Below, in pieces: positions 1-5,045 of a stretch of 5,045 nucleotides of DNA. Position 1 is the first letter of the stretch; every line of letters begins with the position of its first letter. The translations under genes and the position numbers were made by a program. This DNA is from an uncultured Bacteroidales bacterium (GTDB taxonomy: Bacteria; Bacteroidota; Bacteroidia; Bacteroidales; UBA932). Under the pieces are notes generated by a model, which saw nothing but the letters and a program-made list of their open reading frames with translations, was not told where the DNA came from and searched no databases. The DNA is taken from the NCBI GenBank assembly GCA_946406275.1, contig CAMJJZ010000081.1:1-5045 (forward strand). The letters run 5' to 3'.

Positions 1-299
1 GAGACGATGAGATATGCCCTGTCCACGTTGGCGGCAATTATGTGCGCCTGGCGGGACAGGTTGGTGGAGCGGCGGATGACGTAGTTGTCCCTGGGGAGGA
101 TTTCCGTGATGGTGGCGGAGCCATCGTCCTCTATGCAGTAGCGGACGCGGTCCCCGACGGCTATGGGATTGGTGATTTCGCTGGCCTTGAGGCGGATCTT
201 TCCGCGCAGGGTGGCCGGGAACACCTCCCATAAAGGAAGTGCCGACAGCAAATAATGGCTGCCGGCATTCTTCACTACCGTTGCTTCACCCTGGATCAT
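1..299 (-). CDS. rsgA: Ribosome small-subunit-dependent GTPase A, N-terminal part (cut by the left window edge)
   Basis: This is the first 99 codons of RsgA (YjeQ/EngC), the circularly permuted GTPase that helps late 30S ribosome maturation in the cytoplasm. The visible part is the N-terminal OB-fold that contacts 16S rRNA. It opens with GEATVVKNAGSHYLL (residues 4-18), followed by LRGKIRLK (31-38) and TNPIAVGDRV (43-52). It then runs into the family signature ILPRDNYVIRRSTNLSRQ (67-84) and HIIAANVDRAYLIV (86-99), the linker that leads into the GTPase domain. The G motifs, the zinc-binding C-terminus and the stop lie outside the window, so completeness cannot be judged. The ATG overlaps the malQ stop codon as ATGA, which fixes this start and suggests coupled translation. 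No separate promoter box is evident upstream, so it is probably co-transcribed with malQ. The family assignment is firm. Confidence 0.95.
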   Translation of the reverse strand, partial: MIQGEATVVKNAGSHYLLSALPLWEVFPATLRGKIRLKASEITNPIAVGDRVRYCIEDDGSATITEILPRDNYVIRRSTNLSRQAHIIAANVDRAYLIV

Positions 300-2722
300 T
301 TGTTACGGGCGCCGGACTCTATGAGAGAGCGGATGTGGCCGCATAGATCCTGGTTGGAGATGAGGCTCTCCACCGTGCAGTGCATGCGGTAGCGCCAGTA
401 GTAACGGGGGATTGCGGGGACGTTGATGCGCTCGTCGGCGGGGTCTCCGCCGTAGCGTACGTTGCCGTCCGTGGCAAGCCAGTCCTGCAGGGGCAGGATG
501 GCCAGCATTGCCGGGGACTTGAGGTGCTGGGCAAGCACCAGGTCTGCCAGCCAGGGCTCGCAGAAGTAAGGGGCCTCGCCCTCGCAGTGGAGCATCTCGT
601 TGTAGAAGCGCTGGCTTGCGGCGCGGTCCTCTTCCCACCAGGCGCGGAGGGTTGAGGTGTCGTGCGTGCCCGTTGCGCAGACGCACCAGTAAGGGTACTG
701 GTCCGGGTTGGCAAAGAGATCCTTGGGATCCTTTGGCATGCGCTGGATTTCCAGGCTGAGGATGTTCTGGTCTTCCATCACCTCCGGAACGCAGGGCGGG
801 ATCATGCCCAGGTCTTCACCGCAGCAGAGCATGCCTGTGGAGTGTAGCAGGGCGGGGAGCTTGCTCATGGCGCTGTCTTTCCAGAACTGGTTGTGGCGGC
901 GCCAGAAGAAGTCCTCGTGAAGCTGGTCGAAGCGTTTCTGCTGCCAGTCCGGGAGCGATGCGTAAAGCTTGGTGTTGTTGGCGGAGATGCGGGGATGCCA
1001 GTAGCCCTTCTGACGGGGATCTTCCACGAAGAGGACGTCCGTGCCCTCACCTTTGTGGGGATCGAATCCCATTGCCTTGAGCTCATCCTCAGGATAAGGC
1101 ATGGCGGGGGAGAAGTGGCCCATGAGGCCGCTCTTATACTGTGAAGGGATCTCCCAGATGCGGAAGAAACCAAGGATATGGTCAATGCGGAAGGCGTCGA
1201 AGTACTCGCTCATCTTGCCCATGCGGGCCTTCCACCATGCGTAGCCGTCCTCCGCCATCTTTTCCCAGTTGTAAGTGGGGAAGCCCCAGTTCTGGCCGTC
1301 CGCGGAGAAGGCATCCGGCGGTGCGCCGGCCTGGCTGTCAAGGTGGAACAGCTCAGGATGCTGCCAGGCGTCCACGCTGGTGCGGCTTACGCCAATGGGG
1401 AGGTCTCCCTTGAGGGCCACGCCGTGAACGTGGGCATATGCCACGGCATCCTTGAGCTGGGCATCCAGAAGGTACTGCTCCCAGCAGTAGAAGCCAGTTT
1501 CGGAGGCGTGCTCTTTCACGAAGGCGTCGATCTTGGCCTTGGAATACGTGGAATACTCCTTCCACTCATGGAAGTCCGGAGTTCCGGTGACGTCGCGCAG
1601 CACATTGAACGCGGCATAAGGAACCAGCCATTCCGCATTTGCGGCCATAAATGCCTTGAAGGCGTCCGAAGCCATCTGCTCCTCTCCCTTGGAGGCGTAG
1701 AGCTTGCGGAGGTACTGGTCCTTGTAGTTGTTCACTTTCTCGTAGTCAATCTTGGCCTCTGCCTCAAGTTCCGCCTTCTTGGCCTTGTATCCGGCGTCCT
1801 TGCGTACTCCGGCGGCGGGAAGGTGGATGAACTGCGGGTGCAGGGCGAAGGAGCTGGATGCATTGTACGGGTAGGAATCCATCCAGGTGCGGGTCATGGT
1901 GGTGTCGTTGATGGGGAGGAGCTGGATTATGCTCTGGCCGGTCTTCACGGCAAAGTCCACCATCTTCTTTATGTCGTTGAACTCACCCACGCCGAAGCTG
2001 TCTTCCGTGCGCAGTGCGAATACCGGGACGGCCACGCCGGCGCCCCTCCACGGCAGGGTGGGGAAGCGGGGCTGAAAATCGGCAAGGACTATCTTGGTGC
2101 CGGTGGGCGGAACCTCCGCGAAGAAATGGTTGGGACCTTCTTCCCACAGGCGGATCTCTTTGGTCTTTGTATCGACGATGACGAACTTATACTCCACGGG
2201 CTCGTGGATGTTCAGGGACACGGACCACCAGGGGAAGCGGGCGTCCGTGAGGAGGGTGACCTTGTTCCAGTTGCCCAGGACCTTGCCGGTGCCTACGATG
2301 CCTACGGACTCATCGCTGCGGACTTCCGGGGCGGTGAGGGCGAATGTGACGTTGCCGTCGCTAAGGGATTCCTTGCGCATGTTACGGAACGATGCGCCGT
2401 CCGGCCTGCGGAAGATGACGTCGCTGAACGCGGAGCTGTAGAAGGCCGAGTTGGAAGGACGGCCCATCCAGCGGTTGCGGAGGATAACAAGGCCGCTTCC
2501 ATGCACCACCAGCTGATGGGGGCGCCATTCTTTTTTGACCACGGCGCCGTCACGGACGACCTCGAAGCTGTATTTGTCCCCCAGGTGGATGTCCCTTCCG
2601 GTGAGCATGATCTGCCACAGTCCCCCAAAGGAATACTCCATGGGGATGTGACGTTTGCCTATTTTGAGCCTGAGGCTTTCTCCCCAGGCGGTCTGATACT
2701 GGATTTGTATACTGACGGTCAT
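296..2722 (-). CDS. malQ: 4-alpha-glucanotransferase (amylomaltase, GH77) with N-terminal CBM20 starch-binding modules
   Basis: This cytoplasmic enzyme disproportionates maltodextrins, moving glucan chains between donors and releasing glucose. The 808-residue protein resembles the CBM20-GH77 (plant DPE2-like) form found in Bacteroidetes. A short, degenerate CBM20 lies at about residues 2-75 and a fuller one at about 122-205, with LGNWN near 149. GH77 follows: the VPVFALRTEDSFGVGEF region at 233-249, KGDLPIGVSRTSVDAW at 438-453, nucleophile Asp514 in FRIDHILGFF, acid/base Glu636 in GEDLG, and Asp688 in GTHDTSTLRAWW. All three catalytic acids are present, so it should be active. I chose the ATG at 2722. 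An in-frame TTG nine codons upstream falls inside the promoter -7 box, and family proteins typically start near MTVS. The length is slightly below related forms because the first CBM20 is shortened. rsgA follows with a 4-nt overlap. Confidence 0.96.
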   Translation of the reverse strand: MTVSIQIQYQTAWGESLRLKIGKRHIPMEYSFGGLWQIMLTGRDIHLGDKYSFEVVRDGAVVKKEWRPHQLVVHGSGLVILRNRWMGRPSNSAFYSSAFSDVIFRRPDGASFRNMRKESLSDGNVTFALTAPEVRSDESVGIVGTGKVLGNWNKVTLLTDARFPWWSVSLNIHEPVEYKFVIVDTKTKEIRLWEEGPNHFFAEVPPTGTKIVLADFQPRFPTLPWRGAGVAVPVFALRTEDSFGVGEFNDIKKMVDFAVKTGQSIIQLLPINDTTMTRTWMDSYPYNASSSFALHPQFIHLPAAGVRKDAGYKAKKAELEAEAKIDYEKVNNYKDQYLRKLYASKGEEQMASDAFKAFMAANAEWLVPYAAFNVLRDVTGTPDFHEWKEYSTYSKAKIDAFVKEHASETGFYCWEQYLLDAQLKDAVAYAHVHGVALKGDLPIGVSRTSVDAWQHPELFHLDSQAGAPPDAFSADGQNWGFPTYNWEKMAEDGYAWWKARMGKMSEYFDAFRIDHILGFFRIWEIPSQYKSGLMGHFSPAMPYPEDELKAMGFDPHKGEGTDVLFVEDPRQKGYWHPRISANNTKLYASLPDWQQKRFDQLHEDFFWRRHNQFWKDSAMSKLPALLHSTGMLCCGEDLGMIPPCVPEVMEDQNILSLEIQRMPKDPKDLFANPDQYPYWCVCATGTHDTSTLRAWWEEDRAASQRFYNEMLHCEGEAPYFCEPWLADLVLAQHLKSPAMLAILPLQDWLATDGNVRYGGDPADERINVPAIPRYYWRYRMHCTVESLISNQDLCGHIRSLIESGARNK

Positions 2723-2746
2723 TTTGATAGTGTTATTTTTATCAAA
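2723..2746. repeat. Perfect 7-bp inverted repeat in the malQ leader (possible operator)
   Basis: TTTGATA at 2723-2729 is matched by its exact reverse complement TATCAAA at 2740-2746, with a 10-bp spacer (arm centres 17 bp apart). One arm touches the malQ start codon and the other abuts the malQ -7 box and covers the predicted transcription start. The arms are AT-rich, so an RNA hairpin would be weak. A protein-binding site on DNA is the more natural reading, but this is inference, and a chance match in AT-rich DNA is possible. Confidence 0.4.
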
Positions 2747-2754
2747 CAAATATA
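2747..2754 (-). promoter_or_regulatory. Bacteroidetes-type -7 box for malQ-rsgA
   Basis: Read on the minus strand this is TATATTTG, a perfect match to the Bacteroidetes sigma-factor -7 consensus TAnnTTTG. It predicts a transcript starting around 2740-2743 with an A-rich leader of about 18-21 nt before the malQ ATG at 2722. No convincing -33 TTG is seen at the usual spacing. The TTG start codon of the longer possible malQ reading frame lies within this box, which argues against that longer frame. Confidence 0.65.
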
Positions 2755-2766
2755 CGGCTTTTTTCT

Positions 2767-2774
2767 TAACTTTG
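2767..2774 (+). promoter_or_regulatory. Bacteroidetes-type -7 box for the SUI1-DUF4271-hemD-rnpA-yidD unit
   Basis: TAACTTTG matches TAnnTTTG exactly. Transcription would begin about 4-8 bases past the box, at roughly 2778-2782, while the start codon is at 2783. The mRNA is therefore predicted to be leaderless or nearly so. There is no clear -33 TTG upstream; where it would be expected (about 2743-2748) lies the right arm of the inverted repeat and the edge of the divergent malQ -7 box. Confidence 0.7.
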
Positions 2775-2782
2775 CACTCGTT

Positions 2783-3127
2783 ATGGCAGACAACAATTGG
2801 AAAGACCGTCTGGGCGTGGTTTTCTCCACCAACCCGGATTTTCAGTATACAGTGAATGAGGAAGCGGAGGAGGCAACTCTTGAGCCGTGTAAGCAGAAAC
2901 TCATTGTGGGCATAGACCGCCGCAACCGCGGCGGCAAGCAGGTCACGCTGGTGACCGGCTTCGTGGGCACGGCGGAGGATCTCAAAGAACTGGGCCGCAC
3001 TCTCAAGACGCGCCTTGGCGTTGGCGGCAGCGCAAAGGACGGCGAGATAACCATCCAGGGAGATTTCCGTGACAAGGTAGTGGAAATTCTGAAATCTTTG
3101 GGATATAACGCAAAAAGAGGCAACTGA
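2783..3127 (+). CDS. yciH: SUI1/eIF1-family translation factor (YciH-type)
   Basis: This 114-residue cytoplasmic protein belongs to the bacterial SUI1/YciH family, homologous to eukaryotic eIF1. The family is linked to start-site discrimination during translation initiation, although its bacterial role is less settled. The first 35 or so residues are acidic and probably flexible. The SUI1 domain spans about 37-110. Its signatures are RRNRGGKQVTLVTGF (46-60), with the GGK turn and following strand, and GVGGSAKDGEITIQGDF (79-95), the second glycine-rich element ending in the conserved QGD. The ATG at 2783 is supported by the N-terminal MADNNWKDRLGVVFSTNPD, which resembles the start of Bacteroides homologues. 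That places the start only a few bases behind the -7 box. Its TGA overlaps the next gene's ATG by one base, so it heads the rightward operon. The symbol is by family, not proven orthology. Confidence 0.93.
   Translation: MADNNWKDRLGVVFSTNPDFQYTVNEEAEEATLEPCKQKLIVGIDRRNRGGKQVTLVTGFVGTAEDLKELGRTLKTRLGVGGSAKDGEITIQGDFRDKVVEILKSLGYNAKRGN
2917..2934 (+). repeat. GC-rich perfect hairpin inside the SUI1 gene
   Basis: CCGCCGC, a four-base AACC loop, then GCGGCGG form a perfect 7-bp all-GC stem. It lies over the codons for the conserved RRNRGG motif, where Arg and Gly codons naturally give CGC/GGC runs. It is followed by no U-tract, so it is not an intrinsic terminator. It may be only a by-product of codon choice. 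Confidence 0.45.
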
Positions 3128-3759
3128 TGACGGAGATCCCTCTATCGTTCAGCATACTGGTGCTGGTGTTCGTGGTGCTGATGATCCTGCTCCTCCCCAC
3201 CTTCATGCAGTTGGTGCCTTATATCGCGGACAGCTTCCTTAGGGCCCGCGGCAGCTCCGCGCTGGAAAACAGCGTCCGCGTGAGCAGGGACCGCAACACC
3301 GTGGCCCTGGTGATGCTGCTGCCGGCTCAGCTTCTTATCTTCCGCTACAGGCTTTACAATCCTGATTTCCTGGCCTGGAAAGACGGCGACGCCAGGATAT
3401 GGCTCATCGCCGCCGCATTCGGAGTGTATCTTTTGGTGAGGATTATAGTGTACGTGCTGCTCAAGCCGCGCCGCCGTTATGAGGCGTACCAGACCGCCCA
3501 TCACGCGTCCTACACATTCTTTATCCTGATGGTTCTGCTGATGCTCCTTACCGCTGGCATCCTGTACATTTTCAGGGTCCCGGACAATGCGATAAGAACG
3601 GTATTATACGTAGAATGCATCACCATCTATTTCATTTTTTTGATTCGCAGATCACAAATTTTGTCATTGTCTTGCAATCATTTCCGAACTTTTTTGTACC
3701 TTTGCGCGCTTGAATTATTCCCCACGGCCGCGCTGATTGTTTCAGCGGTGTTGTTATAG
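3127..3759 (+). CDS. DUF4271 family multi-pass membrane protein, function unknown
   Basis: This 210-residue inner-membrane protein has about six hydrophobic segments, at roughly 9-29, 57-73, 91-112, 129-149, 156-173 and 187-210. I recognise it as DUF4271, a Bacteroidetes-restricted family typically found beside hemD. Recognisable parts are the RARGSSALENSV stretch after the first helix, the Tyr/Arg-rich RRRYEAYQTAHHASYT loop (115-130), the RRSQILS loop (174-180) and the C-terminal FRTFLYLCALELFPT (186-200). No catalytic motif or cofactor-binding pattern is evident, so I do not assign a function. The start overlaps the SUI1 stop as TGATG, implying translational coupling. The last 150 bases or so are much more AT-rich than the rest of the gene and contain a probable promoter for the downstream genes. 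hemD begins 18 nt after the stop. The neighbourhood hints at a role in membrane biogenesis or tetrapyrrole handling, but that is only association. Confidence 0.88.
   Translation: MTEIPLSFSILVLVFVVLMILLLPTFMQLVPYIADSFLRARGSSALENSVRVSRDRNTVALVMLLPAQLLIFRYRLYNPDFLAWKDGDARIWLIAAAFGVYLLVRIIVYVLLKPRRRYEAYQTAHHASYTFFILMVLLMLLTAGILYIFRVPDNAIRTVLYVECITIYFIFLIRRSQILSLSCNHFRTFLYLCALELFPTAALIVSAVLL
3672..3704 (+). promoter_or_regulatory. Probable internal promoter for hemD-rnpA-yidD inside the DUF4271 gene
   Basis: TACCTTTG at 3697-3704 is a perfect TAnnTTTG -7 box. A TTG at 3672-3674 sits 22 bases upstream, close to the usual -33 spacing. The surrounding 100 or so bases are conspicuously AT-rich for this window. 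A transcript would begin near 3708-3712 and give hemD a leader of about 65-70 nt. The box overlaps the Tyr-Leu-Cys codons of the conserved FLYLC segment, so some of the match could come from protein constraint. Confidence 0.55.
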
Positions 3760-3777
3760 CGCAGAGAGTTATTTAAA

Positions 3778-4521
3778 ATGAGTATAAAGAATATCCTGGT
3801 ATCTCAGAGCGCGCCTCGCGTTCTCACTCAGTATCAGACAGTAACGGAGAAGTTCGGCGTTCAGTTCAACTTCCGCCCGTTCTACAAGGTGGAGCCCCTT
3901 ACATCCCGCGAGTTCCGTGCCCAGCGTATAAACATACTGGAATACACAGCAATTGTGTTCTCCTCACGTCACGCCATAGACGCATTCTTCTCCCTTGCGG
4001 AGGAACTCCGTTGCAAGATTCCGGAAACCATGAAGTACTTCTGCACCACGGAAGCCGTGGCAATGTACCTGCAGAAGCACATCGTGTACCGCAAGCGCAA
4101 GATCTTCTACGGCACCGGCACCCCGGACAGCGTGGTGGCCCTCATCGGCCCCAAGCACAAGGGGGAGAAGTTCCTCATCACCATGTCGGACTCCTCGTCG
4201 GCGGACAGCCTCACCAAGCTGTTCGACGCCGCCAAGCTTGACTACACCACGGGTGTGTTCGTAAAGTCCGTGAGCCAGGACATCCGTGACCTGGACCTCC
4301 ACGCCTACGACATGATTGTCTTCTACAATCCGTCGGACGTGAAGTCCCTCCAGGAGAATTTCCCGGACTTCAAGCAGGGAGACATCAAGATGGTGTCCTT
4401 CGGCAGGTCCATCGTCAAAGCCATGGAAGAGGCCGGCCTCACTATTACCGTAAAGGCCCCTTCACCCGAGGCTCCTTCAGTTGCACGCGCTATAGAGCTC
4501 TATCTGGAAAGCCTTCAGTAA
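3778..4521 (+). CDS. hemD: Uroporphyrinogen-III synthase
   Basis: HemD closes and rearranges the linear tetrapyrrole hydroxymethylbilane into uroporphyrinogen III, the branch point for haem, sirohaem and cobalamin. The 247-residue cytoplasmic protein has the usual family length and its two-lobed pattern. Lobe one begins with KNILVSQSAPR (4-14) and is re-entered at the C-terminus. Conserved family stretches are IVFSSRHAIDAFF (59-71), YFCTTEAVAMYL (87-98), the KIFYGTGTPDS hinge region (108-118), YDMIVFYNPSDVKSL (177-191), and the C-terminal SFGRSIVKAMEEAGL (207-221) with KAPSPEAPSVARAI. HemD sequences diverge widely, so the call rests on this pattern together with the typical Bacteroidetes neighbourhood (DUF4271 before, rnpA and yidD after). 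An A-rich leader without a clear Shine-Dalgarno precedes the ATG. The stop TAA overlaps the rnpA start by one base. Other haem genes are not in the window. Confidence 0.9.
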   Translation: MSIKNILVSQSAPRVLTQYQTVTEKFGVQFNFRPFYKVEPLTSREFRAQRINILEYTAIVFSSRHAIDAFFSLAEELRCKIPETMKYFCTTEAVAMYLQKHIVYRKRKIFYGTGTPDSVVALIGPKHKGEKFLITMSDSSSADSLTKLFDAAKLDYTTGVFVKSVSQDIRDLDLHAYDMIVFYNPSDVKSLQENFPDFKQGDIKMVSFGRSIVKAMEEAGLTITVKAPSPEAPSVARAIELYLESLQ

Positions 4522-4871
4522 TGCCTGCAACCCTTCCAAAGAGTGAACGGCTCTCCGGCCTTTCCCAGGTATCGGAGCTGTTCTCTCATGGGAAGCAGGG
4601 CAGCTGCGGGTGCATCCGCTACAGATACATTTTACGGGACGATGACGCCCCTTCGCGCATCGTGGTCTCCGTCCCCAAGCGCAATTTCAAGCGCGCCGTG
4701 AAGCGCAATCTCCTCAAGCGCCGCCTCCGCGAAAGCTACCGCCTGCAGAAAGACCTGCTTGGTCCCGGAGTGGATATCCTTTTTGTATATCTTCCCCGCG
4801 AGGTCCTCACGTCAGGTGAGATTTTTGCAGACATGACTGCCGTCCTCAAGGAAGTCCGCGGCAATGAGTAA
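4521..4871 (+). CDS. rnpA: Ribonuclease P protein component
   Basis: RnpA is the small basic protein that binds the catalytic RNase P RNA and helps it remove 5' leaders from pre-tRNAs. The 116-residue length is normal for the family. Near the N-terminus [20 protein letters not shown] (5-24) corresponds to the usual K-x-x-R-L ... F-x-x-G element that contacts the pre-tRNA leader. [18 protein letters not shown] (46-63) leads into the RNR signature [11 protein letters not shown] (61-71), with R62, N63, K66, R67, R70 and E71 all in place. The C-terminus contains a further strand (VDILFVYLP, 84-92) and helix. The start overlaps the hemD stop (TAATG). yidD begins 8 nt before this gene's end. The usual partner rpmH is absent: here rnpA sits behind hemD, as I recall from other Bacteroidetes. 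Confidence 0.96.
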   Translation: MPATLPKSERLSGLSQVSELFSHGKQGSCGCIRYRYILRDDDAPSRIVVSVPKRNFKRAVKRNLLKRRLRESYRLQKDLLGPGVDILFVYLPREVLTSGEIFADMTAVLKEVRGNE

Positions 4872-5045
4872 AATCAAGAGTATCCTGGCTTTTCCCCTGA
4901 TAGTTCTGGTAAAGTTCTATCAGCTTTGCATCAGTCCTTTTACGCCTCCGTCCTGCCGATACACTCCCACGTGCTCCCAGTATGCTCTGGAAGCCCTTAA
5001 GAAGTATGGCCCCATCAAGGGCGGCTGGCTTGCCTTCAAACGCAT
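4864..5045 (+). CDS. yidD: Membrane protein insertion efficiency factor YidD, N-terminal part (cut by the right window edge)
   Basis: YidD is a small peripheral inner-membrane protein that supports YidC/Sec-dependent membrane-protein insertion. Sixty codons are visible before the window ends. A basic, amphipathic/hydrophobic N-terminal segment (residues 1-20) would attach it to the membrane. The family core follows: [20 protein letters not shown] (18-37), then [23 protein letters not shown] (38-60). The invariant Cys31 and Cys37 and the [11 protein letters not shown] and YALEA elements are present. Most family members run to about 70-85 residues, so only the C-terminal tail is missing. The ATG lies inside rnpA, and ATGAGTAA holds both this start and the rnpA stop, so translation is very likely coupled. 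The rnpA-yidD pairing is widespread in bacteria. Confidence 0.95.
   Translation, partial: MSKIKSILAFPLIVLVKFYQLCISPFTPPSCRYTPTCSQYALEALKKYGPIKGGWLAFKR

Noticed and set aside
42..233. A 63-codon plus-strand frame at the left edge.
   Set aside because: It is antisense to the conserved OB-fold of rsgA and looks like a low-complexity shadow.
2723..2749. An extra nine codons at the malQ N-terminus starting from a TTG at 2749.
   Set aside because: The TTG is part of the TATATTTG -7 box and lies upstream of the predicted transcript start. The ATG at 2722 matches the usual protein start.
1178..2782. A very long plus-strand open frame (about 535 codons) antisense to malQ that runs in frame into the SUI1 gene, giving an apparent 649-residue protein.
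   Set aside because: It lies opposite a clear GH77 gene with all its catalytic motifs. Its translation resembles no family I recognise, and the promoter box and N-terminus match for SUI1 fall at its 3' end. GC-rich codon use on one strand commonly keeps an antisense frame open.
3142..3504. A His/Gln-rich 120-codon minus-strand frame opposite DUF4271.
   Set aside because: Its composition (repeated His, Gln, Glu) is what the complement of Leu/Val-rich membrane codons gives. There is no promoter or recognisable domain.
3760..3777. A possible terminator or attenuator between DUF4271 and hemD.
   Set aside because: The 18-nt gap has no inverted repeat or U-tract; it is only an A-rich leader before the hemD ATG.
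3964..4302. A minus-strand frame of 112 codons and a plus-strand frame of 76 codons inside hemD.
   Set aside because: Both lie wholly within a well-supported hemD frame and show no family features; they are shadows of GC-rich codon use.

Overview
The window looks like a piece of a Bacteroidetes chromosome, most likely order Bacteroidales. Three things point there. The genes include a DUF4271 membrane protein beside a Bacteroidetes-type uroporphyrinogen-III synthase. The 4-alpha-glucanotransferase carries CBM20 modules, as in gut Bacteroidales. The only recognisable promoters match the Bacteroidetes -7 box (TAnnTTTG), and start codons lack clear Shine-Dalgarno sequences. Base composition is GC-rich for the phylum, which would fit an Alistipes-like or uncultured gut/rumen lineage; I cannot name a genus.

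Layout: two transcription units diverge from a 60-bp gap (2723-2782). The leftward unit is malQ (4-alpha-glucanotransferase, complete) followed by rsgA (ribosome-assembly GTPase, N-terminal third only, running off the left edge). They are joined by a 4-nt ATGA stop/start overlap. The rightward unit is a SUI1/YciH-type translation factor, a six-helix DUF4271 protein, hemD, rnpA and yidD (cut by the right edge). Every junction in this unit is a 1-8 nt overlap except DUF4271-hemD, which has 18 nt.

How they fit together: the rightward unit combines translation and RNA processing (SUI1, RnpA), membrane-protein biogenesis (YidD, perhaps DUF4271) and tetrapyrrole synthesis (HemD). The leftward unit couples starch/maltodextrin metabolism to 30S maturation. 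No mobile element, CRISPR array, tRNA or rRNA is visible, and no stretch over 300 bases lacks a gene.

The window is mainly core genome and I do not see a wholly new system. The points most worth a second look are regulatory: a very compact divergent promoter pair; an apparently leaderless mRNA for a translation initiation factor; a 7-bp inverted repeat between the malQ promoter and its start codon; and a promoter written into the conserved C-terminal coding sequence of DUF4271, just upstream of hemD-rnpA-yidD.
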